Part shown: positions 54,603 to 63,991 of the stretch, in pieces
How the letters are laid out: the number at the start of each line of letters is the position of its first letter
Numbering within the stretch: the first letter of the stretch is position 1
Assembly: GCF_900105245.1 (NCBI RefSeq)
Contig: NZ_FNSZ01000001.1
Location: 248,001 to 312,000, forward strand
DNA length: 64,000 nucleotides
Reading direction: 5' to 3'
DNA from: Streptomyces sp. 1222.5
GTDB taxonomy: Bacteria; Actinomycetota; Actinomycetes; Streptomycetales; Streptomycetaceae
Program-made: the position numbers and the translations under genes
The notes under the pieces: model-generated
Databases searched by the model: none
Told to the model about the DNA's origin: nothing
What the model saw: the letters and a program-made list of their open reading frames with translations, nothing else

Positions 54603-56657
54603 ATGGCAGTGGCGAGGACATCGGTCGAGGCGGTGGACGCGGTGGACTGGAGCCGGTTCCAGACAGGTAAGCCGGAGCACCATCCGATCGAGGAGGTGCC
54701 TCGAGCACTGCGACGCCTGGTCGGAAAGGGTCCCGCGGCGACGGAGGAGGACTGCTACCCGCTGTACGACTGCTTGTTCGGGCCCAAGGGTGCGCTGCCG
54801 TCAGCGGCGATCGCGGCCCTGCCGTTCCTCGCGGCACTCGCCTCCGACCCCGCCAACGGGGCGCGGCTCGCCCTCGTCGATCTCCTCGACGCTCTGAACG
54901 GCGCGGCGCGTGGGGCCGGTGAACAGGGCACGGGCGAGCAGTGGCAACAGGAGTGGCGACGTCAGGGCACCGCCATCATGGCCCTGCTCGCGGACCCGGA
55001 CCAGGAGATCCGCCGGGCTGCCGTCCCCCTCGCGGACGGCAGCACGTTGCTGGAACGGTGGCACACCGAGACCGACCCGGCCGTACGCGTGGCTCTGCTG
55101 CTGGCGTTGTCCACCTCCGCCGTCGCTACCACCAGCGAGCCGGACACTCGGGCTCCTGACGGCCGGGATCAACTCACCTCCGCCGTACGAGCGGTGCTGG
55201 GCCAGGTACTGCGGGACGACGAGCCGGTGATGAAGGTCGCGGCCGTGTTCGCCTGGGCGTCCCTCGACCGTGACGTTGCCCTCCGCCACATCGATCTGCT
55301 GCTGGACGTCCTCACCGATCCCGCCGTACGGCCCCGCTTCGAGCAGATCTGGTTGCTGCCGGACGTCGAAGGCCCCCTGACCCGTGACGACGTCGTCCCA
55401 TGGGTGACCGGTCTCTTCGACCACGTCCCCCGGACCGCCCTGTCGTTCGTGACCCGGTTGGCCGAAGCGGCGGAACGTACCGCGGACACCGGGCTCCGTC
55501 GGGTCGTCCTCGACGAGGCATGGCGGCTCTTGGTGCTGCTGCCCTCCGCAGCTCCGTCGGTCCTGCCGCTCGCGGCACGTCTGCTGGATTGCACCGACAA
55601 CTGTGTGCGGCTGAAGGCCACTCATCTCCTCGCGATGCTCGTCCCTCACTCCGCACCGTACGCCGACCGTCTGGCGCCACTGCTCGACGACCCAGGAACC
55701 GACGACATCTCCTGGATCGAAGGGACAGTCGGCGCGTACGCGCGCTGGGCCCTCGTCCGCCTGGGCGACCCCCGTGCCCTCCCCGGCCTCGTCGATTACC
55801 TCTGCGCGCCCTACCGGGAGCACTACGGACGCAGCTATGTGATGGGCGACCCGCGCCTTCCGGAGATCCACGAGGTCCTCGCCCCTCTGCGGGAACACGC
55901 GGATGTCGTACTGCCCGCACTCCTTGAGGAGGTACGGCAGCAGTACGCACACCGCGGCGAACACGGCCCGCTCACCGGCGACCTTTTGAAAATCGCCGAA
56001 GAGTGGGGGCCGGACGCGCTGCCCGCGCTACCGGGCATCCTGCCGCTCCTGGACGATGCGCGGTACTCGCTCAGGGTGGTCGACGTGCTGGTCGCGATGG
56101 GGCCGGGCGCCGCGTTCACGGCGCCCGCCGTGCGCGACGCGGTGGTGCTTGACCACCCGGCCAATCATCACAAGATCGCTTGGGCCGCGTGGCGCATCGC
56201 AGGCGACGACGGCACCGCGCTGCGCCTCTTGGGCGGGGCGGTGGAACACGATCAGGGCCCGTGGTACGGGCCGGTCGCCCTCCTGTCCGACTTCGGCTCC
56301 GCCGCCGCCGGCCACGCCGGGCGGGTACGTCAGATCGTGGAGGACGCCAAGCACGGGCAGGTAGAGGCGGCGGTCGCGCTGTGGGCGATCACCGGCAATC
56401 CGCAGCCGACCCTGTCGGTACTGGAGAACACCGTCCTGAGCTTCACCGAGGACGACGACCGATACGGGTACCTCCTTGAGGCACTCCGCGGCTTCATCCG
56501 CATCGGCGCAACCACGCCGGCCGCGCGGAAAGCGCTCCACATCCTCAGAGCCTGCGATCGCCGCCTGTCCAACTACAGGGACTACCGGGCCGTCCTCGAC
56601 GACCAGGAACTCCGATCCGTCATGGAGGCGGTGCTCGCCCTCCCTGCAACGGATTGA
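54603..56657 (+). CDS. HEAT-repeat protein
   Basis: 684 aa, nearly all helical HEAT-like repeats. Units such as AIMALLADPDQEIRRAAVPL, PAVRVALLLALSTSAVATTS, RAVLGQVLRDDEPVMKVAAV and PRALPGLVDYLCAPY. No catalytic motif, signal or membrane segment. The first ~75 aa (RFQTGKPEHHPIEEVPRALR) is conserved in related Streptomyces proteins. A scaffold or binding protein; partner unknown. Convergent with the dksA-like gene, 32 bp between stops. Confidence 0.8.
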   Translation: MAVARTSVEAVDAVDWSRFQTGKPEHHPIEEVPRALRRLVGKGPAATEEDCYPLYDCLFGPKGALPSAAIAALPFLAALASDPANGARLALVDLLDALNGAARGAGEQGTGEQWQQEWRRQGTAIMALLADPDQEIRRAAVPLADGSTLLERWHTETDPAVRVALLLALSTSAVATTSEPDTRAPDGRDQLTSAVRAVLGQVLRDDEPVMKVAAVFAWASLDRDVALRHIDLLLDVLTDPAVRPRFEQIWLLPDVEGPLTRDDVVPWVTGLFDHVPRTALSFVTRLAEAAERTADTGLRRVVLDEAWRLLVLLPSAAPSVLPLAARLLDCTDNCVRLKATHLLAMLVPHSAPYADRLAPLLDDPGTDDISWIEGTVGAYARWALVRLGDPRALPGLVDYLCAPYREHYGRSYVMGDPRLPEIHEVLAPLREHADVVLPALLEEVRQQYAHRGEHGPLTGDLLKIAEEWGPDALPALPGILPLLDDARYSLRVVDVLVAMGPGAAFTAPAVRDAVVLDHPANHHKIAWAAWRIAGDDGTALRLLGGAVEHDQGPWYGPVALLSDFGSAAAGHAGRVRQIVEDAKHGQVEAAVALWAITGNPQPTLSVLENTVLSFTEDDDRYGYLLEALRGFIRIGATTPAARKALHILRACDRRLSNYRDYRAVLDDQELRSVMEAVLALPATD

Positions 56658-56689
56658 CGGGGCGTCGGGATCGCCGTCGATCGCCGGCG

Positions 56690-57091
56690 TCAACCGCGGC
56701 GTGGGCCGGACCCGGCGCAGCGGACACAGGTCGTCGCCGCTGGACGGATCTCCAGACGTTCGGGCGGGATCGTCCCGCCGCAGCCCTCACACTGCCCGTA
56801 CTGTTCCTGTTCGAGTCGTTCCAGTGCCCGGTCCAGTTCTTGAAGGTGCTCGCGCGTCTGCGCCATCAGCGCGGCAACGTGGGCCCGCTCGAAGGCGGTG
56901 GTGCCCCCTTCGGGATCGTGCTCGTCGTCCACCGCGACCAGGGCGTTCGCCGCGACGATCCCGTCGAAGTCACGGCTCAGCGCGGCTGCCCGAGCGAGGG
57001 TGTCCGCACGGTCGGCGGCGAGGCGTGCGTGCACGGTCGAGACGGTGGACGGGCCGGGCTCGTCGTGGCCGTACCGGACTTCATCACCCAT
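56690..57091 (-). CDS. DksA/TraR-type zinc-finger protein
   Basis: 133 aa. An N-terminal helical hairpin (TVHARLAADRADTLARAAAL, REHLQELDRALERLEQEQYG) followed by the C4 zinc finger QCEGCGGTIPPERLEIRPAA and TTCVRCAG. Such proteins enter the RNA polymerase secondary channel and act with or without ppGpp. The tip acidic residues are uncertain. Length is typical of actinobacterial TraR/DksA proteins. Confidence 0.88.
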   Translation of the reverse strand: MGDEVRYGHDEPGPSTVSTVHARLAADRADTLARAAALSRDFDGIVAANALVAVDDEHDPEGGTTAFERAHVAALMAQTREHLQELDRALERLEQEQYGQCEGCGGTIPPERLEIRPAATTCVRCAGSGPRRG

Positions 57092-57260
57092 GCTCCGACA
57101 ACGCTGATCCGTGGTTTTCCATTCCCCTTGGCCATCCGTGTGCCGCCGCCGGGCGGTACCTGCGCCGGCAGGGATTGGATTGCGCGCCATGTAGGTGGCC
57201 GCAGGAAGCAGCGTCGACACGCGAGGACCTGCCACGGGCGCAGACTGGACGGCGGCCGAG

Positions 57261-58265
57261 TCAGGACTGCCGCCCGGTCCGTTCGGCTAGGTAGCTCCGG
57301 ACGAGGGACTGGAAGCCGGGGTCGGGCCGCAGGCCGAGGGCGGCGGCGCGGCGGTTGTCGAAGACGGCGGGCCAGGAGGCCACGATGGCTTCGACGGCCG
57401 GGTCCGGTGCGACGGTGACCAGGTCGGCCGCGGTGTCGCCGGCCGTCTGCCGCAGCACGGCGAGCATCTCGGCGACCGTCACGGTGAGGGCGGGGAGGTT
57501 GACCGGTGCTTGGCCTTGGAGCCGCCCGGGCCCGGCGCCGCGGTCGACCCGCGCGACGCGGAGGAGGCCTTGGAGGGTCGTCCGGGGTGACGCCAGCGCC
57601 ACTCTCAGGTCGGGCCGCACAGGACAGGTGGCCGGCAGTCCGGCGAGGGGTTCGCGGATGATCGAGGACAGGAAACCGGAGGCGGCCGCGTTCGGGCGGC
57701 CCGGCCGCACGCTGACGGTCATCAGCCGGGCCACACGCCCGTCCAGGAATCCGCGGCGGGTGTAGTCGGCGATCAGGTGCTCGCAGATCAGCTTCTGCGT
57801 TCCGTAGCTCGAGCGGGGCATCGCCGGGGTCGCCTCGCTGACCACGGGCGGCAGCGGCAGGGCGGGGTCGTGGCCGTAGACGGCAAGGCTGCTGGTGAAC
57901 ACCACCCGTGCCACCGGTCCCTGTGCGGCCGCCTGGGCGCGTGCGGCATCCAGCAGCGCACGGGTGGTGTCGACGTTGGCGCGCATACCGAGGTCGAAGT
58001 CGGCCTCGCATTCCGCGGACACGGCGGCGGCGAGGTGGAACAGGACGTCGACCGGTTCGGCGAAGATCTCGTCGAGCCGGTCGTTCAGATCCCCGTGGAC
58101 CAGGTTCACGAGCGGATCGGCTGCCGTCGCGGAGTGAGGTGCCCTGACGCGGTCGGCGAGAACCAGCCCGGTGATCGGCACACCGTTGAAGGCCCGTTCG
58201 CGAAGGAGTGCCGTAGCGAGCCGCTCCCCCAGGAAGCCGGAGGCACCGGTGATGACGATCCTCAT
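57261..58265 (-). CDS. denD: NAD-dependent epimerase/dehydratase, DenD-like
   Basis: 334 aa. MRIVITGASGFLGERLATAL is the TGxxGxxG NAD-binding motif. HLAAAVSAECEADFDLGMRA then NVDTTRALLDAARAQA, VVFTSSLAVYGHD, SSYGTQKLICEHLIADYTRR (YxxxK) and LMTVSVRPGRPNAAASGFLS follow. Overall sequence fits D-erythronate dehydrogenase (DenD), which oxidises D-erythronate at C2 in C4-acid sugar use. The partners OtnK, OtnC and OtnI are not present here. Function assigned by family resemblance. Confidence 0.82.
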   Translation of the reverse strand: MRIVITGASGFLGERLATALLRERAFNGVPITGLVLADRVRAPHSATAADPLVNLVHGDLNDRLDEIFAEPVDVLFHLAAAVSAECEADFDLGMRANVDTTRALLDAARAQAAAQGPVARVVFTSSLAVYGHDPALPLPPVVSEATPAMPRSSYGTQKLICEHLIADYTRRGFLDGRVARLMTVSVRPGRPNAAASGFLSSIIREPLAGLPATCPVRPDLRVALASPRTTLQGLLRVARVDRGAGPGRLQGQAPVNLPALTVTVAEMLAVLRQTAGDTAADLVTVAPDPAVEAIVASWPAVFDNRRAAALGLRPDPGFQSLVRSYLAERTGRQS

Positions 58266-58839
58266 GCGAGCTCCTTCCGGGCGGGGTGATCGCCTGCGCG
58301 GGCTGCGGCCGCGACGACGGACGGGGTGTTCCCGGGCCCGCGCCAAGGGGCACGCGGCGCTTGTTCGGGCAGCAGGCAAGCGCAGTGATCATGTGGTGGC
58401 GACGGTGTTCGTGAATCCGCCGCGGTGGGAGGAAACCCGGCCATGCTTCCCTTCTGCGTCCGGGCGCGAGGCGGCGCCAGCCGCTGTACTTCAAACCGGC
58501 CGGCCCCGATCTGGAACCCGCACCCGAGGAAGGCCCTGCCAGGCTGCTTGTCGCAGCGAGGGTGAGCAAGACCAGGCTGATCGACGCGATGCCGCTATCC
58601 CCGCGCGCCGGCTCGCGGACCACGATCATGCGTCGTCCCGCCTCTCCCCCGCGGACACCGCCCATTCGGCAGCGGCGGTCGCACTACCCGGCCCCACCCA
58701 TCCGTCAAACAGCGCAGTCCTCTCCATCCCAGCGCCGCCGCACCGGACAAGGCCACTTCACGCCACTTACCGAGCGGGTCGAGTGGTCCGATTACCGGGC
58801 GGCTACGCCGGCGAGAGGGCTGGGCCTGACCGGCCGTGG
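58266..58839. other. no gene recognised
   Basis: Divided by short Arg/Pro-rich frames. No repeat or RNA gene seen. Confidence 0.4.
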
Positions 58840-59646
58840 TCAGACGGTCTTCACGACGGTGCCGGCGCCTTCCAGTGCGGTCACCTCGTCGGGGGGTGCG
58901 GTGGCGTCGGTGACGAGGGTGTGCAGGAGCGCGGAGGGGCCGACGTAGGCGTAGGCGGTGCGGCCGAGCTTGCCGCCGTCCGTGGCGACGACGGTGCGTC
59001 GGGCGGAGGCGATGCTCGCCTTCTTCACCGCGGCTTCGTCCAGGTCGTAGGCGGTCAGGCCGTCGGCCGCGCTCAGTCCGCAGCAGCCGAGGACGGCGGT
59101 GTCGAAGCGCAGGGCTGCCAGGGAGGCGAGGGTGAGAGGGCCGGTGAGGGCTCCCTCGGCGGCGCGGGGCTGCCCGCCGGGCACCACCAGCGTGGCCTGG
59201 CCGGGTGTCTCGCCGAGCAGGTGGATGGCCTGCAGGGACAGTGCCATGACGGTGACGGGCCGCTCGCGCAGGAGACGGGCGACCTCGAGGCAGGTGGTGC
59301 CGCTGTCCAGCAGGACGCTCTCACCGTCGGCGATGAGGGCGCAGACCTCGGCGGCGATCCGGCGCTTGGCGTCCACCGCCTCGTGGGCGCGTAGCGCGAA
59401 AGGGGGCTCCGCGCCCCTGAGCAGCAGGGTGCGTGCCCCTCCTCGGACGCGTTCGAGGACGCCCTGCGCGGCCAGGGTGTCGAGGTCGCGCCTGATGGTC
59501 ATCTCCGAGGCGCCGGTCAGCTCGGCGAGTTCCTGGACCGTGGCGCCGCCGGAGTCCCTGACGGTCTTCGCGATCAGCCCGTGCCGGTCTGCGTTGCTCA
59601 TACCGGGATTGAACACCACCCGAAAACAAACATGCAAGGCGTTCAT
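58840..59646 (-). CDS. DeoR/GlpR-family regulator
   Basis: 268 aa from ATG after GGAAGGTGCTCTT (a later Met at 59601 is also possible). HTH: TVQELAELTGASEMTIRRDL then DTLAAQGVLERVRGGA. Sugar-phosphate sensing domain: ALIADGESVLLDSGTTCLEV, ALRFDTAVLGCCGLSAADGL and ARRTVVATDGGKLGRTAYAY. Divergent from the MFS gene with an operator between them. Likely responds to a phosphorylated sugar. Confidence 0.93.
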   Translation of the reverse strand: MNALHVCFRVVFNPGMSNADRHGLIAKTVRDSGGATVQELAELTGASEMTIRRDLDTLAAQGVLERVRGGARTLLLRGAEPPFALRAHEAVDAKRRIAAEVCALIADGESVLLDSGTTCLEVARLLRERPVTVMALSLQAIHLLGETPGQATLVVPGGQPRAAEGALTGPLTLASLAALRFDTAVLGCCGLSAADGLTAYDLDEAAVKKASIASARRTVVATDGGKLGRTAYAYVGPSALLHTLVTDATAPPDEVTALEGAGTVVKTV

Positions 59647-59658
59647 AAGAGCACCTTC

Positions 59659-59677
59659 CGAACACGAGTATTGTTCG
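59659..59677. promoter_or_regulatory. DeoR-type operator
   Basis: cgaaca-cgagtat-tgttcg: a perfect 6-bp inverted repeat with 7-bp spacer in the 46-bp region between deoR-like and MFS starts. A second gaaaacaaacatg-like sequence lies inside the deoR coding start. Confidence 0.65.
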
Positions 59678-59692
59678 TTTACGGTGGTCGGC

Positions 59693-60901
59693 ATGGAACG
59701 TTCGCTTCGAGCCGCGCGTGTGGCGACCTATGTCCACTTCGTCCTGTGCGGCACCCTCATGGGCGCATGGGTCGTGCACATCCCGGCCGTCGAGGAGCGG
59801 GTGGGCATCAGCCACGCCACGCTCGGCGGCTTGCTGGTACTCCTCGGGCTGGGAGCCTTCGCAGGAATGCAGATGGCCGGCCCTTTGACCGACCGCCTCG
59901 GCTCACGCGTCGTGGTGCCGGCCGGCGGCGTGCTGTGCGGCGCGACCCTGGTGTTGCCCGGACTCGCCCATGATCCGTGGACACTGGCAGGAGCGCTGTT
60001 CGTCTTCGGGTTCTGCAACGGCTGCCTGGACGTCAGCATGAACGCCCACGCCGTGCACGTGGAGAAGGCGTACGGCCGGCCCGTCATGTCGGGCTTCCAC
60101 GCCACGTTCTCCGTCGGCGGTGTCCTCGCCTCCCTCGTGGCGGCGGGCGCGGCGAGCGCCAGCCTCGACCTCGTCGCAAGCATGGCCGCCATGGGAGCCG
60201 TTGGCATCGTGATCGCCCTGGCGTCGGCACGCGCCCTGTTGCCGGCCGATCCCGCCGGCACCCGCGCCCGCTCCGCGGACGAGGCCGAGGCATCGCCGGT
60301 CGGCGCGCGCCACAGCACCGGGGGGCGGGTCTGGCTCCTCGCCGTCCTGGCGCTGATGGTCATGCTGTGCGAGGGCGCGGCCAACGACTGGAGCGCTCTG
60401 CACCTGAAGGACGTCCTCGGTGCGCCCGCCAGCACTGCCGCCTTCGCGTACGGCACCTTCGCTGCGACCATGACCATCGGCCGGCTGGTCACCGACCGCC
60501 TCGTCGCCCGGTTCGGTTCCACGGCGATCCTGCGCCACGGCTCGGCCATGGCCGCTGTCGGCATCACGCTCGTGGCTCTCGGTCCCTGGATGTGGGCCGC
60601 GTTCGCGGGCTGGGCACTGTTCGGACTGGGCCTGTCCGGGTGTGTCCCGCAGTTGTTCAGCGCGGCCGGGCACGCCGACCCCGCGGCCGCCGGCGCCAAC
60701 GTCTCCCGCGTCGCCGGTCTCGGCTACGTCGGCATGCTCGCCGGTCCTGCCGTCATCGGCTGGCTGACCCGCCTCGTCGCCCTGAACCACGCCTTCGTCC
60801 TGCTGACCCTGCTGTGCGTGACCACCGCTGTGGCTGCCGGGGTTTTGCGCACCGGACGTGAACGCACGCGCCGGAGCGAGATGGTCCGCATAGGCCATTG
60901 A
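59693..60901 (+). CDS. MFS transporter (YbjJ-like)
   Basis: 402 aa, twelve helices. MERSLRAARVATYVHFVLCG, GALFVFGFCNGCLDVSMNAH, AVHVEKAYGRPVMSGFHATF and ALGPWMWAAFAGWALFGLGL. The FGFxNGxLDVxMNAHAVxVE segment is characteristic of the YbjJ/fucose-permease-like subgroup. Substrate probably a sugar or sugar acid. Divergent from the DeoR gene. denD lies ~570 bp beyond the regulator, which may link them to one catabolic use (inference). Confidence 0.9.
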   Translation: MERSLRAARVATYVHFVLCGTLMGAWVVHIPAVEERVGISHATLGGLLVLLGLGAFAGMQMAGPLTDRLGSRVVVPAGGVLCGATLVLPGLAHDPWTLAGALFVFGFCNGCLDVSMNAHAVHVEKAYGRPVMSGFHATFSVGGVLASLVAAGAASASLDLVASMAAMGAVGIVIALASARALLPADPAGTRARSADEAEASPVGARHSTGGRVWLLAVLALMVMLCEGAANDWSALHLKDVLGAPASTAAFAYGTFAATMTIGRLVTDRLVARFGSTAILRHGSAMAAVGITLVALGPWMWAAFAGWALFGLGLSGCVPQLFSAAGHADPAAAGANVSRVAGLGYVGMLAGPAVIGWLTRLVALNHAFVLLTLLCVTTAVAAGVLRTGRERTRRSEMVRIGH

Positions 60902-61418
60902 CCGCTTGTGCGGCACGGTCCTGACCCCCGTGCCGCACAAGCCCCAACTCCTCACGGCCCCGGCCGGGAGCAGGCGAGGAGATGCTCAGCAGCCGCCGGC
61001 AGTACCTGTACGGCATGCCCGTGTGGAAGGCTGGTGGGTCGCTGGCCCGTCCGACGGTGGGGACCTACGGCGTCTCGGCCGACCTCGCCGACACCGCTCC
61101 GACCAAGCCGTCCGCCGACTCCACGGGCAACGGATTTAGCGGTGACCAGCGTTCTCAAACGGCCCGGCCTTTCCCCATGGTGGTGCGATGTGGAGAGCCC
61201 CGAACCCGCCCTCGCCGCCTCGGATCTGCACGTGGTGATGTGCTGTGCGATGTGCACGGTCACCTGTACGCGGTGCTGAGCTGCACTGTGTTGTGGGGAG
61301 TCGAACCCCCGCGTTGCTCTTCACGCGCCAGGAGTGGGCTGGAAAACCGCCGGCCCTCGGTGTGTGCACGCCTCCGAAGCAGCTACCTGCTCCACATCGT
61401 CCCAGCCTGCTGGACTAC
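60902..61418. other. no gene; possible tRNA T-arm fragment
   Basis: Frames without domain. It contains the T-arm-like sequence at 61290-61330. Confidence 0.4.
61290..61330 (-). other. tRNA T-arm/acceptor-like fragment
   Basis: The minus strand reads gcgggggttcgactcccc, i.e. GGGG-TTCGACT-CCCC, the T-arm of a tRNA, followed by ACAACA. No other tRNA arms. A 3' tRNA end is the usual attachment site left by integrative elements; this may be such a scar. Confidence 0.3.
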
Positions 61419-61889
61419 TCAGTCCAGCAGATCGACCTCCCAGTTCGTACGCTGGATCCGCACATCGACTTCGCGGATCTCCCGGGCGAGCGCATCCGCC
61501 TGACCGCGGAGTTCTGCGACCGGAAGCGCGGAAAGCATCATCAACTCGGACCGAAGCTGCCGGCCGTATCCCCGATCGCCCTTGCCCGCCGCCGCGTCCG
61601 CCGCCGCGGTGACCACCGAGTGACGCAGCCGCAGGACATCCCGGCGGGCGAGGGCATCGGTGAGCGTGCCGTCCGGACCCATCTCCACGGTGGCATTGGT
61701 GCGGTTGATCTGCCGGATCAGCGTTTCCAGAGCGTCCAGCACCTCGCCGGTCTCGGCCAACAGCTGCGCCGCATCCTCGGCGGGTGTCTCACCTTCCTGG
61801 TACCGCGCACTGCTGACCACACGCGCTCGCAGTTGTTCTACACGGCGCGTCGCTTCCGCACGTTCCGCCAGTGCCTCAGCAAGCTTCAT
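61419..61889 (-). CDS. DIP1984 family protein
   Basis: 156 aa. MKLAEALAERAEATRRVEQL then RARVVSSARYQEGETPAEDA; LETLIRQINRTNATVEMGPD and GTLTDALARRDVLRLRHSVV; REIREVDVRIQRTNWEVDLL. This is the DIP1984/septicolysin-like family: all-helical, conserved RINRTN and TDALARRD motifs. Function unknown. ATG after GGGAGGCGGGAGACG. Confidence 0.93.
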   Translation of the reverse strand: MKLAEALAERAEATRRVEQLRARVVSSARYQEGETPAEDAAQLLAETGEVLDALETLIRQINRTNATVEMGPDGTLTDALARRDVLRLRHSVVTAAADAAAGKGDRGYGRQLRSELMMLSALPVAELRGQADALAREIREVDVRIQRTNWEVDLLD

Positions 61890-62258
61890 CGTCTCCCGCC
61901 TCCCTTCCATGAGGTCGCACGAGTATACGAGTGCGAACCGGCTCCCCCGCACCTGGATATTGCTACGCCGGGGCCCTGCTTCTGCGTGGCAGGACTCGAT
62001 GGTCAGCACGCCCCGCCCCTTCGGCAGTCCCGGTGACAGACCTATACCTGTGTGACAACTCTCGGTTGAGGTCTCCTTGTTCACCAATCCGTCAGGTAAT
62101 GGGTAGTGGCTTGCGTATTGACGGTGCAGATCGAGCCGTACAGCCGCATGGCCCAGAATCCCTTCCCGTCCCTTCAGCCTCAACAGCGAACCCCCGAGGC
62201 GGAAGTGCGCCGTGGCAGAGCTGTACTGGTCGTAGCGCTCCAGGCCACCGTGCGCCCC

Positions 62259-62426
62259 ATGGTCGCTCTCACCCTCGACGGCCTCGCTCGAATGCAAGCC
62301 GCCCTCCCGTTCTGGAGCACCGTGCAGTCCGAGTTCGAGGAGAGCTTCGGCGCCGACAAGGCGGCCCAGCTCCGCGCCACTCTCGAAGACATCCTGGACA
62401 CCGGGTTCCGCCCCTGGGCCGAGTGA
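62259..62426 (+). pseudogene. MarR-family regulator, C-terminal fragment
   Basis: MVALTLDGLARMQAALPFWS then TVQSEFEESFGADKAAQLRA and TLEDILDTGF match the last two helices of MarR proteins (VxLTxxGxxxxxAALPxWxxAQ). The HTH is missing; upstream sequence is unrelated. Confidence 0.6.
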
Positions 62427-62609
62427 CGGACATTCTGGTTTCGAGGGCATCGAGCGATTCCCCCCCCCGGTGTGGCTGCCGGGACCCATGCTGCCGGGGT
62501 GCGGTCGCGACCACTGAGGGCGACGCTGAGGGAGGCCGCAACCACTGTCCCTGCTGGCCGGACAGCGATGAAGGCCGGTGGCAGCACGAGTGGCACAGGA
62601 GGGATCACT

Positions 62610-63383
62610 GTGGGTGCTATGCGCATCGCCGTCGCCGGAGCGACAGGGAACATCGGGGCACGGACCGCGGCTGCCCTGGAACGGGCTGGGCACGAGGTGG
62701 TGCGTATCAGCCGCTCGCTCGGCATGGACCTGATCACCGGGGATGGGCTCGACGCCGCCCTGTCCGGCGTCGACACCGTCGTGGACGCGACGAGCCACGA
62801 GGCAGCCGACCGGGACGAGGCGGTGGCCTATTTCGGCACCGCGACCCGGAACCTGTTGGCCGCCGAGACGCGGGCCGGCGTACGGCACCACGTGCTCCTC
62901 ACGATCGTCGGCGTGGACCGTGTCGAGGGGAACGCGCACTACGCCGGCAAGCGGGAGCAGGAGCGGCTGGTGTCCCAGGGCCCCGTGCCGTGGTCGATCG
63001 TTCCCTTCACGCAGTTCCACGACTTCGCCGCGACGGTGGTGGCCTGGACCGAGCACGAAGGCGTCGCCACGATCCCCCCGCTGCTCGTCCAGCCGATCGC
63101 GCCCGCGGACGTGGCCGACGTCCTCGCGGAGATCGCCGCGGGCACGCCCCAGGGGCGGTATCGCGACGTTGCCGGCCCGGAGCCGCAGGACCTCGTGGAC
63201 ATGGCCCGGCGCACCAACGACGCCCACGGTCATAGCGTCAGACTTGTCCCGACCTGGTCATCCATACTGGGGCCGGAGATGGCCGGCAACGTCCTCCTGC
63301 CCGGCGAGGACGCCCGTATCGCGCCGACCACCTTCGAGGAGTGGCTCGCGAACGATCGGCGAAGCGGCCGAGGCAACACCTAG
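62610..63383 (+). CDS. NmrA/SDR-type NAD(P)-binding protein
   Basis: 257 aa from GTG after GGAGGGATCACT. MGAMRIAVAGATGNIGART is the GxxGxxG motif, then GLDAALSGVDTVVDATSHEA, RHHVLLTIVGVDRVEGNAHY, YAGKREQERLVSQGPVPWSI and IAPADVADVLAEIAAG. Atypical SDR (NmrA-like) without the classic catalytic Tyr-Lys. Redox sensor or reductase; substrate unknown. ATG 62619 is an alternative. Confidence 0.88.
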   Translation: MGAMRIAVAGATGNIGARTAAALERAGHEVVRISRSLGMDLITGDGLDAALSGVDTVVDATSHEAADRDEAVAYFGTATRNLLAAETRAGVRHHVLLTIVGVDRVEGNAHYAGKREQERLVSQGPVPWSIVPFTQFHDFAATVVAWTEHEGVATIPPLLVQPIAPADVADVLAEIAAGTPQGRYRDVAGPEPQDLVDMARRTNDAHGHSVRLVPTWSSILGPEMAGNVLLPGEDARIAPTTFEEWLANDRRSGRGNT

Positions 63384-63751
63384 TCGCTGCATGCGTCGAG
63401 GGTCGTCGACAGTGCCGTGCGGTCGCGGGCCGCGCAACTGCGGGGATGGCCGACGAGCCGAACCGGTGCGTGTCGGAATCACGCCTTCGGTCTCCGGGCG
63501 GGATGGATGCCCGCTTCGTTGGACTGGCCGTTGATCAGGTCCGTTGGAGCGGTTCCCCGGCGCAAGGATCGCGGAAGACGGTGCAGCGCCGCGGCCCGCG
63601 CGCCGTCCGCCTGGTCGAGGGCCCGGTCGGTCGGTGTGATCATTGCGGGTTCGCCCCGCGCGACCGCTCCACAGGACCGGACTGTGGATTCTTCACCGCA
63701 CCGGGTGTGGTCGTGGCCCAGAAAGCTCATCGCTTTGTGCGGCTGTCGTGT
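63384..63751. other. no gene recognised
   Basis: No supported frame between the NmrA gene and the membrane protein. Confidence 0.4.
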
Positions 63752-63991
63752 TCAGCGGTGGGCTGCCCCGACGAGTAGCACGAGCGCAGTGAGGACGACC
63801 GCGAGGGTCATCGCCGTCGTGGCAGGCGCCCCGAGGACTCGCCGGTTCGCTGGACGCTGTTTGCGGGCGAGCCCGAGCGCCACCCACGCCGCCTGAGCCA
63901 GTACGCCGGCGACTACGGCGAGGAGCCACGGCATGAGGGCGTCCGGAATGGGGGCGGCGCTCGTCACGAAGGCCCCCGCGATCGGACTCAC
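63752..63991 (-). CDS. small membrane protein, possibly partial
   Basis: 79 aa. MSPIAGAFVTSAAPIPDALM, PWLLAVVAGVLAQAAWVALG and TTAMTLAVVLTALVLLVGAA give two membrane helices with a basic loop (LARKQRPANRR). The frame starts nine bases before the window edge, so the true start could lie outside. Unknown function. Confidence 0.5.
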   Translation of the reverse strand: MSPIAGAFVTSAAPIPDALMPWLLAVVAGVLAQAAWVALGLARKQRPANRRVLGAPATTAMTLAVVLTALVLLVGAAHR

